This document shows, piece by piece, positions 25,679 to 35,431 of a DNA stretch of 64,000 nt. Origin of the DNA: Theristus sp. LFF4_11 (Eukaryota; Nematoda; Chromadorea; Monhysterida; Xyalidae); contig JASANC010001296.1 of the NCBI GenBank assembly GCA_030248135.1, forward strand, positions 36,039 through 100,038, in the 5' to 3' direction. The position numbers and the translations under genes are program-made. Each line of letters begins with the position of its first letter. Position 1 is the stretch's first letter. The notes under the pieces are model-generated. The model was not told the DNA's origin and searched no databases. It saw only the letters and a program-made list of their open reading frames with translations.

Positions 25679-26435
25679 ATGACGTTGATGGTATTATTCG
25701 TGCTGTTAATAACGACGGCAAACACTGGACATCCAAACAAGCTGCACAAAGTGCCGCGTTTTCTGAAGCGACTGCACGTGGAGCAAGCTGAGCAGCACAA
25801 GTGGTCGAATCTTTGTTTTTATAAGTGCGGCGAATCTTTGTATCTCTTTCAGAACTCTTAATTTCAACTACAGTAATTGCTGTTTTTATCAACCATACAG
25901 TCAAAACGATTCACTTTTTCCAGGATGCCAAACCTCGAGACGAGCTGTGCGACGCCGCTTCAACGTCACTTCGATGTTGACCCGCTGGACTGCATGTGGA
26001 CGTGCCTGAGCGTTCAGTCTTGTGCGTCGTTCAGCTACAGTGATCAGTACAAACTCTGTGAACTGCTCCAGGAAGTGGCGACTTTTAGAAAGTCGGTAAT
26101 ACATACTTTTTTTTATAAAATTTTGGTTTTTTTAAATAAAAATCAGAACCACAACTGCTTGCCGTTTTCCTCAGCAATCCCGCAATGCGAGTGTCAGATG
26201 GTGCCTTCAGAGCGTTCGCTTCCGATCTGCTGGCGCCACGTTCGTTCAACCTATCCGTGACAAACAACTCATCACCAACAATAACAACTTTGTCAACATC
26301 GACGACAACAACAATGCAACAATATTGCGCGCTGGGTGCGCTGCTTCGTCGAGCCAACGGATGGGATTACTACATTCGAATGAGACGCGTATGTCAGGTG
26401 CCATTTTCAAGCATAACGTGACAACAAATCAATAA
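25679..26435 (+). CDS. Small secreted protein with PAN/apple-like cysteine domain
   Basis: Three exons join in phase: 25679-25824, 25924-26095 and 26175-26435 (about 192 residues). The first 16-17 residues (MTLMVLFVLLITTANTG) form a signal peptide. Exon 2 has the cysteine spacing C-x14-CMWTC-x5-C-x11-C with the block SCASFSYSDQYKLCEL, typical of PAN/apple modules that bind proteins or carbohydrates outside the cell. Exon 3 is Asn-rich and shows no domain. A stronger donor (GTATGT at about 26390) could splice to TTTTTCAG near 26455 and end the protein after about three more residues. The 3' end converges on the Kelch gene, whose stop is only about 90 bases away. Ligand unknown. Confidence 0.72.
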
Positions 26436-26527
26436 TGAAACCATAATTTTTCAGAATTTTATTGACAAACCAATTGAAACCTATGCGAACAAGCAAATCA
26501 CCACCGTCACTATAACAAATTTCCACT

Positions 26528-28259
26528 TTATTCCACTACGATGGCACCGAAACCCGTACAAACAGCAGCCAGTTTCGCGTCGATCAGCTCAGACGAGCTG
26601 CTGCCAACGTTATACTTCTCGACCGAGTCCAGCCATTTCGGTTGTTGCTCGCCCATTCCACCGAGAATGAAGACGTCGCCGTCGAAGACGACCATCGGAA
26701 AGCCGTAGCGAACCACACGCATCGGACCCATGGTCTGCGGATTCCAGAAAACAATGTAATAATGTTGAAAATTGAGTTGTCAGTTCTTGCTCAAGAGCTC
26801 TTGACTGACCTTCCAAGTGTCCGCGGCTGCATCGTACATTTCACACGAGTCCTGCATTTTTCCATTCACGCCGTCGTATCCGCCACAAACAAGCAACTGA
26901 TCGTCGTATACGACGGCGCCCGGAACGTCGCTGAATTTATTTCGATTATTTCGAAATCTATTTTTAGACGTTCTGAAAAACGTTCCGAAACTAAGTTTCT
27001 TTCAAAGTTTCTCCAACCGATAGTCATTCATTTCGGCGCCACTGGTCCATTTGTCAGCGCCTGAATCGTAAATGTCGAGTCGCTTCGTGTACGCGCCATC
27101 GGCAACGCCTGCTGCAACGTACCTGAAATTCATACCGTCTGCAGCTGAAACCACAAACTTCTGTTGTTGTTTTGGGGATTTTAGGCGATGCTTTCAGCCA
27201 GGGCTAACCCAGAGAAGCGTACAGAACGCCATTGAGTTGGGCGCCCATCGAGTTTCTTGTCATTAAGTGCCTATACACCCCGTCGGCGGGACTGGATCCC
27301 CCGAGCGCACAGACACAAGAGTCTAACGCACTACCACCAGGCCACATGGGTGACAAACTCTAAGTTTACAGTCTTTCACATTTTATCGTCGATCGTTCCT
27401 GCGACATGATCGACTCGAGTGGTCGGCATGCTTGCGATCGTCGACCACGCGTTGTCGGCCGGTGAATAGACGACACAAGACGACTGGTGATAAGAGCTGC
27501 CCCAGCCATTCATGCCGCCGCAGACATACACCTGAGAGGAGTGTTCTCTTCGTCTTTGTCGGCTTTTACAAGCACTTGAACCATATGCAGTATGGCCGAA
27601 AAAAAGCAGTCCTTGCATTCTCCATCAAAGCGGAATCAGTCGCAGACTAGGAGTTGTCATAAAGAATGCTAAGATAATTCCCAGTCGTGTGTGAAAATGA
27701 GAAAGCATGAACAGAATAGCGCGAAGAATCATTTAAAAAAACACGTCAATTTCTAAACGTCTTTTTTCATTTAAATTTCGCGCGCTCCGTGCACCCTGAG
27801 AAAAGCTGCCATGTTTATTCGGCCATTCCATACTGCACTGCGCATTTACTTTTTCGCCGATCACGGCGGCCGAGTGGACGACACGTGCGATGGCCATCGA
27901 CTGGCCGCTGCTCGTACGATTCGTGGCCGGGTCGAAGATTTGCACGGCCGATTGGAACTGTTGCGGCCAGACGTACGACCAGCCACCGATGACGTAGTGC
28001 TTATTGGCTACTTTCGACACCGTCGGCGCATAAACCGGCTTCAGGCCGAACGATGACGTCACGCGGGCCACGTCCGGTCGTGACGGATCGTAGATCTGGA
28101 AAAAAACTCTTTGTTGGATTCCTTATCAAGATTCCTTTTTTTGCCTCTATCCCTCACCTGGTTATAGAAGCACCACCCGCCGGTTGCAACAATGCCCTTC
28201 CATTCTGCGGTCGACAGACGCCAGATTGAAAATAGAATCACTAGAATATTGGTTTTCAT
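26528..28259 (-). CDS. Secreted six-bladed Kelch-propeller protein
   Basis: Six exons join in phase into 310 residues: 28259-28158, 28095-27850, 27531-27380, 27122-27018, 26930-26810, 26734-26528. The N-terminus MKTNILVILFSIWRLSTA is a signal peptide. Kelch repeats with Gly-Gly strands follow: VATGGW, VIGGWSYV, VCGGMNGW, VAAG, VCGGYDG and FILGGMG, each with the downstream Y/W spacing (for example EMYDAAADTW). Length fits one complete beta-propeller and nothing else; there is no BTB, BACK, F-box or membrane segment. Most Kelch proteins are cytosolic adaptors, so the leader is unusual. A MITE (27588-27835) and a SINE (27162-27345) lie in introns. A poly(A)-like AATAAA on the minus strand at about 26463 lies inside the 3' region of the PAN gene. 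Confidence 0.9.
27162..27345 (-). mobile_element. tRNA-derived SINE, copy 3 (full length)
   Basis: Same family as 7921-8117: minus-strand head GTGGCCTGGTGGTAGTGCG, body AACTCAATGGCGTTCTGTAC and a degenerate (CAA)n tail. It lies in a Kelch-gene intron between the third and fourth exons. Confidence 0.88.
27588..27835 (+). mobile_element. MITE 'GGCCGAATAAA' family, copy 1
   Basis: Left end CAGTATGGCCGAA and right end (reverse) CAGTATGGAATGGCCGAATA. It shares the internal blocks AGACTAGGAGTTGTC and ATTTCGCGCGCTC with 38779-39050, 47261-47529 and 47892-48169. About 250-280 bp and non-coding. It lies 15 bases from the donor of Kelch exon 2. Confidence 0.88.
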
Positions 28260-28754
28260 TTTTTCAAAGCACGGGATGACGATGTTACAATAAACTGATA
28301 TTTCATCTTTTTATTTATACTAACGGTGGGTGGCGATCTTTCAATATTTTTTTTCTGAATGTAACGGCTTATTTGTTTTCTGTGGGATTAGAACAGCTGT
28401 CTCCATTTCCACAATGAAGCCGTAAGTTCAGTAACAAAGTAAACAGTGGAATTGAAGTGAATCATCAAACTCTCAGAATGTCACGTTATTACCACCTGCC
28501 ATGACGTGAGAGTGAGAATAAAATTATGAACAATGACGGCATTAATGGAGCAAAAGAACACTGAAATCGACATCATCGTTAAAGTTGATCACAAAAGCAC
28601 CATCTTGTACAAGTTGTTTCTGATAAAAGCTATGTAGAATGCAGTATAGCACGTCGTTCAATGAAGCAAAAATGAAAATACGTTTATCCACCGGAAAATT
28701 ACGATAACTGGAATTCAGAACAGAAGTCATCATCGAATTCTCTGCACTCAAATG

Positions 28755-29906
28755 TTACATGGCTTTCAGTTCGTCACACATGGACGCCAACGTCTGCGTG
28801 ATCTCGACGGTGTTCTGTCGTTCGCGTTCGAGCTCCTCTTCCAGTGTCACCGATCGTTCTTTCAAGTGAGCTTCTTTCGCCTCCAGGGCAGCGGCTTTTC
28901 TTTCAGCCGTCTCAACCTGCAAAGACAACCGCTTCAGTTGCGTCCAATCAGCATATTGTTTAACAATCCCGAAATCTTGGTTAGCTCACTATATTGCTTA
29001 CAGAATCCAAGTTGCAGAAAAACTCACAAAATGCTCACAAAATCCAAGAATCAATCGTGCAGTTTTCTTCCATTTTCTCATCACGCAGTTTTTTTCATCG
29101 CGACCGCACCTGACTTCGTAGCGTCCCCAGCCGCCCATCGAGTCCGCCGTCTCTGGCCTGTTGCTCGCTGACGCGATGCCGGAGCACATGCTGCACCTGC
29201 GACTGACCAATCAGCTGCTGCTCGAGCTCTTTGCGACGTCGCTCGCACTCGGCCACTCGATCCTTCAGCTCGTCCAGACGATCCTCCTTCTCGGTCAGCG
29301 TCGTCTTCGACGCCTTCAAACGCGCCGTCTTGTGCTCGTTCTCGCGTTGCGCGTCATCGAGTCGTTGCTCGAGACGATCCGCACGACTGAAGTCCGTCTT
29401 CAACTGCTGCAACTGGCGACATCGACGTTCGGCGTTGTCGAGAGTGCTCTCGCGAGCGCGTAGAGCGGATTCCACCTGAAAAAAACGTGGTTCACTGTAG
29501 GCACCTAACATTATAAACGTTTTTTAATGACAAACCGTTTAAAAAAGTTTTATCGAGTCACTAGTGGAAACTACATACAGTGTAGGTACGTTTCTCTGTG
29601 AAGGACTAAACGTGTTGAATGGAACACATGATAAAACGCACGAAAACCACAAACCGCATGAATTTCGTCCTTCAGACTGTCCAACTGGTCAAACTTTGCG
29701 GAATAAACGGCCTCCAGCTGTTTCTTTTCGGCCGCTTGCAATACTCGCTCTTGTTTCAACGACTCCAATTCTGTCGACAGCGTTTCATTCAACCGACGGT
29801 ACTTCTCAACCTCGGCGTACAAGTCTCGCAGTCGCTCTTTGAAATTGCGCACTGGACTTCCGCCATCTGGCGTTCCGGCAGCGGATGCCATGTTTTTCAG
29901 GCGCAT
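28755..29906 (-). CDS. Tropomyosin-like coiled-coil protein
   Basis: Three exons join in phase into about 259 residues: 29906-29655, 29475-29110, 28916-28755. After a short Gly/Ser/Pro-containing head (MRLKNMASAAGTPDGGSPVR) the protein is a continuous heptad coiled coil rich in Arg, Glu, Leu and Gln, with no proline breaks. The last 29 residues (LEEELERERQ..EIT..L..MCDEL) line up without gaps, by eye, with the C-terminal overlap segment of tropomyosins (LEDEL..E....SIT.EL....SEL). Length is near short tropomyosins (about 248-284). Tropomyosins bind along actin filaments. The middle is clearly diverged and Arg-rich, so another coiled-coil family is possible. Translation could also start at the second Met (29891). 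Confidence 0.7.
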
Positions 29907-31037
29907 TCTGATTATTTGTTTGACACTTTCTGACTTTTATGAATCAAAAATCACAACTAAAGCGCCACTGACTGGTCGCATTGAAAAAACGTAGCACCGG
30001 GATTAGCTCTCCTTTGTCCAGTCAAACCTGTCGTCAGCAAAAACGCGTTTCTGCACTGGAGGTTTCGAAAAACGTCAGCCAGAACGAGTTGAATCTGCAA
30101 CCTACCACACTGCGGCTGTGTACCGTCTGCCATGTATGCACGTGCACATCACTAAATTTTTCAGTACACGTCCGAATAATCTCTTTTTAAATCGTTTTCT
30201 TGATGTTGCGGTTGAACAAGTAGAGCAAATACGAAAAACGAAGAGCGAATGGAGAAAATATAGCTGGTTGCGCAGCAGCAGCTGAAAACAGGTTGCTCGC
30301 TGTTATTTATAGGCGTGTGCGCATTTTAAAAAAAAATTATTTCACCCAGTTTTTCGGTAAAAAACAAGACGCCCAAACCTCAGTTCCGTGAAGTCAAAAT
30401 CTACGGGTTGGATTGAAAACAGTTATTCTGCAAACTTTGCCTACATTAGGAATAGAAATACTCGCACGCGAATAAATAGTGAGCGATTTTTTCACACTGT
30501 ACAGTTTCGGTTCGTAGTATTTTTTTATATTGTTGCTCTTCTGACAGTTTTTTAACAACGCTGATTCAAAAAAGCGTTGTTACGAAAAAAACTGTTGTGC
30601 TGTATGATTGTGCGATAACAACGTGGTGCGAAAATGTTTTCAGTCACAATTCACAATAACTATTTTCGACTGTATCACTAAAAGCTGAATCAGCTTATCT
30701 GGTACTGGAATACCTACATACATTGTATGCAGGTCTCTCTCTTCGGCCTGTTTTGTGATACGGTCAGTATTTCTGGTGTTTACGGTTTTGCGTCATTATT
30801 GTTCAACAATTTTCAATTGTTTTGTTTATCTCTTTCAAGCACCGATAGTCACTGTTATGCTGCATCAACAGTCAGTCAGTCATCTTGTTGCAGCATTGTA
30901 GGTTCTGGTTCTGGTTTCACAAAAAAACGCAAACTCAAACTCAAAAAAAGATTTACACAAGGATACACGTATTTCATGTTGGTCCGGCATGTCACAATAA
31001 TGCCAAACCGTCGTTTTTCTAAATTTATTTCCACAAT
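29907..31037. other. Intergenic spacer between coiled-coil and neuropeptide genes
   Basis: AT-rich sequence with no supported gene. It should contain the promoter of the coiled-coil gene (right of 29906) and the 3' region of the first neuropeptide gene (left of 31038). No repeat family was recognised here. Confidence 0.5.
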
Positions 31038-31580
31038 CTACTCAAATCCATTGAAACCAGAGCCGGCCAGACGACTTGGAACCGCCGAACGTGGCCAGTG
31101 ACTGAACGGTGACTTCTGTCTGGACGGATGCTCGTCCACACCCTGCTGCTGCACCTCCACGATGGCGAGCTCGCGTGGCTTCGGTCTCAGATTCAGGCCA
31201 AGCACAACGCTCATCGGCTTGCCAAACAGATACTGCTGCTTGAAACGGCCAGCGTCCACGGGCAACGACGACAATGGCGTCAGCAACTGCAACGTGAAAT
31301 GGTTAAGGGGCATTCATGAAGCAGTATTTAGTGTCACGTAGCTACGTAGCTACGCGTCGCTAACCACTGCTGCATGAATGCCGCGCTTTATGGCGATTTT
31401 ACTGCATGTGCGCGCTCGGAGCCCCACGCAAATGCTGTGATATAATGAAAAAGGTGCGAAAACTGTGCGTCTGTATGTGTTAAACACACCTACCGCTTGC
31501 TCAAAATTTAAAAAAAACAACCAATCACAACACAAGATGCAACTTACAATGAGTAGCGTCAGCAAATGAACCGGTGCCAT
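31038..31580 (-). CDS. Neuropeptide-like precursor with one C-terminal GFNGFE peptide
   Basis: Two exons: 31580-31548 (11 codons) and 31286-31038, joined in phase 0, giving 93 residues. The N-terminus MAPVHLLTLLILLTPLSSLP is a signal peptide, interrupted by the intron exactly as in the neighbour gene at 32555-33014. The mature part has Arg/Lys sites but no clear dibasic KR, and ends in SRLAGSGFNGFE. That end matches the SRLAPIGFTGFE peptide of the neighbour at 9 of 12 positions. The G-S-G-F-x-G-F pattern is that of C. elegans NLP-15 and, more loosely, orcokinins. The peptide would be released after a monobasic Arg. A hairpin element (31308-31384) lies in the intron. Confidence 0.75.
31308..31384. 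mobile_element. About 80-bp hairpin element, copy 2
   Basis: Starts GGCATTCATGAAGCAGTATT and ends TGCTGCATGAATGCC, with a self-complementary centre (GTAGCTACGTAGCTAC). It ends 22 bases upstream of the acceptor of the neuropeptide exon on the minus strand, inside the intron. Confidence 0.85.
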
Positions 31581-32554
31581 GCCAATATCGTGTGGTTTTT
31601 GTTACCACGAAAATCACTGTCAAGCGAGATGCGCGAAAGAAAACCGTGTCGATCACCCGTGTACACGTGACGCGTCTCAAATTTGACCAATACGGTATTT
31701 TGATATTTCAGCAACGAATTGCGCAACAAACTGAGTACAGCTACATACACCGTAAAAGTTTAGAAAAGTGAACTCATTTTCCGTCACTAACTTTAATCAA
31801 CCACGTGTGTGATAGCGAACATCTGTCTCAGCTTTTGCTAATTGCAGCGGCATGTAAGCTTAAGCCTAATACTCCTTGTGGTTCGGCGTGCTAAACAGGC
31901 AACTAAGTCAGGCGAAAAAGCCGGAAACAAAACAAAAGCATGAAAAATGAAAATCTACATACAGTGAACGAACCCGCCTACGGTTTGAGACCGAGCCAAT
32001 TCTTCATTAGAGACGTATGCGGATTCAGTGGCGGAAAAAACACGACCACAAAATCATTGAACCAAGTTTGAAAAAAAACCGTTTTGTTTGGTCTGGGCTT
32101 GGCTTGCCGGCGCTCATTTTTAGCTAGGACAACAGTGAAGCAAAATGACAGTTAATTAGTTTTTTTACCTCAGAGCACATCCCTATTATGTTGTTGTTTC
32201 ATCATTTTGTTGTTGTTGTTTGTTGTGATCAGGCAGATTTTATTTCACATGACGGTGAACAATACGTTTGCCGACAGAAATGAACCCCTGTATAGACTTC
32301 TGAAGTATAAAGATACATACACATGGCGTGCAGATCGTAACAGGCATAGCAAAAGTGATGCGCAAATTGAACCTATTGTATTACTGTATTTAAAATACTG
32401 CATGCAGCGAATCACAACCGTGTGATCGTTTTTGTCCCGGTGTTGCGACTGGTCTCAAAACGACAACACGCACCGCTATTCAAAATTCTGCAAAATCGTC
32501 CATCAGAGCTTGATCGATTAAGCCACGTCTAGTATCCGCGGAATGTGTGCTGAT
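31581..32554. other. Spacer between the two tandem neuropeptide genes
   Basis: About 1 kb, AT-rich, with a GTTGTT run near 32208-32225. It should hold the promoter of the first precursor gene and the 3' UTR of the second. No ORF with a signal peptide or cleavage sites was seen in it. Confidence 0.5.
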
Positions 32555-33014
32555 TCAAATGGCCCGTTTATCGAAGCCGGAAAAGCCGTAGCCGTCTAAG
32601 CGTCCCCGTTTATCGAAGCCGGAAAAGCCGTAGCCGTCTAAGCGTCCCCGTTTATCGAAGCCGCTAAATCCGTAGCCGTCTAAGCGTCCCCGTTTGTCGA
32701 AACCGCTAAATCCGTAGCCGTCTAACCGTCCACGTTTCTCGAATCCAGAAAATCCAACCGAGTTTAGCCTGCCGCGCTTTTCAAAACCGGTGAAACCGAT
32801 CGGTGCCAGCCTGCTCCGTTTGAAGCCCGTGAAACCGTAGCCCTCGAGTCGTCCGGCCAAAACGACCGACCACAGCGTCAGTGAAAACTAAAAAAATTCG
32901 ATCTGGTTTTTTAAACGCCACTTTGTTAATCGTAGCGACACGACTTTGAAACAGTAGTCATGGAAATGCTACGAAAAACCAGCCACTTACCAAACATAAC
33001 GTTATTGTCTTCAT
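32555..33014 (-). CDS. Orcokinin/NLP-15-like neuropeptide precursor, seven peptides
   Basis: Two exons, 33014-32991 (8 codons) and 32887-32555, joined in phase 0, encode 118 residues. Signal peptide MKTITLCLFSLTLWSVVLA is followed at once by seven 11-12-residue peptides, each ending in a KR convertase site: GRLEGYGFTGF, SRLAPIGFTGFE, GRLNSVGFSGFE and four identical GRLDGYGFSGFD, then AI and the stop. No Gly precedes KR, so the peptides are not amidated, as for orcokinins. The G-F-x-G-F-(D/E) core matches C. elegans NLP-15-type peptides. There is almost no spacer sequence in the propeptide. The last four units are 42-bp DNA repeats. Confidence 0.93.
32564..32731 (-). repeat. 42-bp coding tandem repeat (four neuropeptide units)
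   Basis: Four units encode the same 12-residue peptide plus KR. The first two on the plus strand are identical in DNA (CGTTTATCGAAGCCGGAAAA start) and the next two share GCCGCTAAATCCG or its one-base variants, which suggests recent unit duplication or gene conversion. Confidence 0.9.
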
Positions 33015-33615
33015 AATACACGGTCCCGACCTCGCAATCTCTTGTCTGACTCCTCGCTGAATGTGCCCTGAAATCGGGTGTTTCAAAAGAGCTCATGATA
33101 TAGAAAAATTTGAATGTAAAAACGATACAACTAAAAATTATTTTCCTTAAATGAGTTACACGAACATTTCAAAAACTTAACGAATCCAAGAAACCCAAAT
33201 GTAACAGAATTTAAACCAAGTCCACCATGTCCACGAAAGAGTGCTGAACTCTTTGGTATTCAGAATAAGTTTTACTTCGTTAAAAAACACTTCATGCTCA
33301 TAGTGGAAAAGAAGAAGAGATATCTAGATACATGTATTTTTTTAATACAGATACGTATTACGTACATGCATTTGCAGACAAGTTCAAGTGTCGTACATGC
33401 CGGAACGTGCAAAAGTCGAGGGTGTAAAAATGCTGGGCGTCGCGTGCCGTATGAAAACAAGCGGAGAAACAGTGGAATAGTAGATGCTCTGCCTCTACCA
33501 CTATGCATTTGAGGTAGGCCAACATGAATGTGTTCGATGGGTTGAGAAATAAATGAAAGAAACTGCTTTTGAATGAACATGAAACGATTACCGCTATTAA
33601 AAAATTTAATTAAAC

Positions 33616-33848
33616 TATTTTAATTAATTCGCGACCCGGTTCCGGACACCATCAGGTACCAAACTCCGGTGGAAACTGGCAATACTGTTCCGAGCCCAAT
33701 TTACCCTCGGCTCTGGAGGGAGTAGACAATTAGTTGTTATTGGTCACTTTAGTTTCACCATTGTGTGTCTTGTCCACAGCGGGGTTCGAACTTTCCACCT
33801 ACAGAACGGTAGACAGAAGTCCTACACCTGCGCTACAGATAGACGTTA
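33616..33848 (-). mobile_element. Second tRNA-derived SINE-like element
   Basis: Read on the minus strand from about 33848: TGTAGCGCAGGTGTAGGACT resembles box A, and AAAGTTCGAACCCC about 35 bases later is a good B box (GGTTCGANNCC). A non-tRNA body follows (ACTCCCTCCAGAGCCGAGGG, CCGGAGTTTGGTACCTGATG), ending near an AATTAATT tract. Only one copy is seen in the window. It is too long and lacks the acceptor-stem pairing of a real tRNA gene. Confidence 0.65.
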
Positions 33849-35356
33849 AAACAGACAGTTATCAATGTTTGAATTACAATTATCAACAGACAGTTATAAA
33901 TCAGACAGGATTGCTTGAATTAAAACGTTTAATATGAAGACTAAGGCAATCGGACAGGAACGAATTTATAGTGACGGCTGATCAACTACGCATTCTAATT
34001 AGAAAATTTTGAAAAACAGAAAAACAACTTTTAAAAAATTAACAATTTGCATCAGCATTTCGATACGCGTCACTTCCGCAACACGAAAGTCGATGTAATT
34101 TCGGGTCATTTCAGTGCGTGAGTGTAATTGAAATTCGATGGCTTTTTTATTATATTTGGCTTCGCTGCGCGTTAGCCTCAACAATCTACACAGCGTTATT
34201 AATGGGCTTAACGCATTGTAGGTATCAAAAGTGCAATATTTATAACGTTGTGCCAAAGCGAAAAACACGAAGAAACAAAAACGATGCATTCAATTAAAAT
34301 TGCCGGCAGCAAATGTGCGCGTCCATGTGGAAAATTGTGGACGAGAAAAAAAACAATGTCGAGAAAACATGAATGACTGGCATTTGCAGACGGAGCAAGC
34401 GGCATATTTTTGGTGCAGTGCAATTTTGTATCGAATTTTTGCACCCGAGAACAAAACACAGTATAATACACTGTACAGTACATAATGTACATACGATGAA
34501 CGCGATTTTAGGCCTACAACCGCATACCCAGGTGTGGTTGTTTATAATTCCTCGCCAGACGTACACGAGTACAAAAGTGTATACATGGGAAATGCGTTAC
34601 AGTTGGTCAATTATGAACAATCAAAAAGCACAACTAAATGTGGCACGGCTAACGGATGGAAAACGAACATAAAATTCTCATCGCACTCTTCTTTTCTGCA
34701 CTTTCGAGCACTCATAGCTTAATGATTCAGTTGAGATGTGAACAATAATTTCAACCTCACATAAAACTGCAATATATGAAAGGTTGTTCTGACTATAAAC
34801 AAATGAAAACAGCATGAATGACAGAATTCCATGTATTCTGAAAAAAAGTTCAGTAAAAATCAGCCAATAATTTTTAAGAGCAAGAAGAAAAAATTCAGAT
34901 CTTTATGTGTGATTTTAAACAGGTACAAAGGAATTCGATTTGTAATGTACACAGCTACATAGCTGTATGCGCAAATTACAAAAAAGTATAGTTTTACGCT
35001 TTCAAGATACATCTGCTACAGTATTTTGATTTCAGTCAAGTGAAAATTGTCTGTAAAAATAGACACACTATGTATTTTCATCGTTGCAAAAATCTTGTTA
35101 GTTTTTGTAATTTTAAATCTCAGAATTTTCGGTAACTAACGGAAGAAAGTTGCTAACTAACTAACTAATTGCTAACTAACGCATAATGAAATCCCTCATT
35201 CAGTTTTCAAGATGGAACAAGAACGGATATAGTTCGACGAACAAAACTGACAAAGGGGGTGATGTGGCTACGAATAGCATATCCAAGGTAACGCCAAATT
35301 AAAGTATGTACGTCAGTTTTCATTGTTAATTCGTTACTTCATATTTCAGTGGCATC

Positions 35357-35431
35357 ATGAAAATCGCCTTTACCGCTTGTTTGCTTCTGTTCATAATACC
35401 CGCTGATCCGATCAAAGCAACTACAACATAA
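35357..35431 (+). CDS. 24-residue signal-peptide-like ORF
   Basis: A TTTCAG acceptor-like site seven bases upstream leads into an ATG opening MKIAFTACLLLFIIPADPIK, then four residues and a stop. Charge, hydrophobic core and a small residue near position 20 are those of a secretion signal, but no mature peptide follows and no GT donor lies before the stop. It may be the decayed first exon of a secreted-peptide gene, or chance. Confidence 0.25.
   Translation: MKIAFTACLLLFIIPADPIKATTT

Noticed and set aside
33780..33848. tRNA gene
   Set aside because: A and B boxes are present on the minus strand, but acceptor and anticodon stems do not pair properly and a non-tRNA body follows; better as a SINE head.
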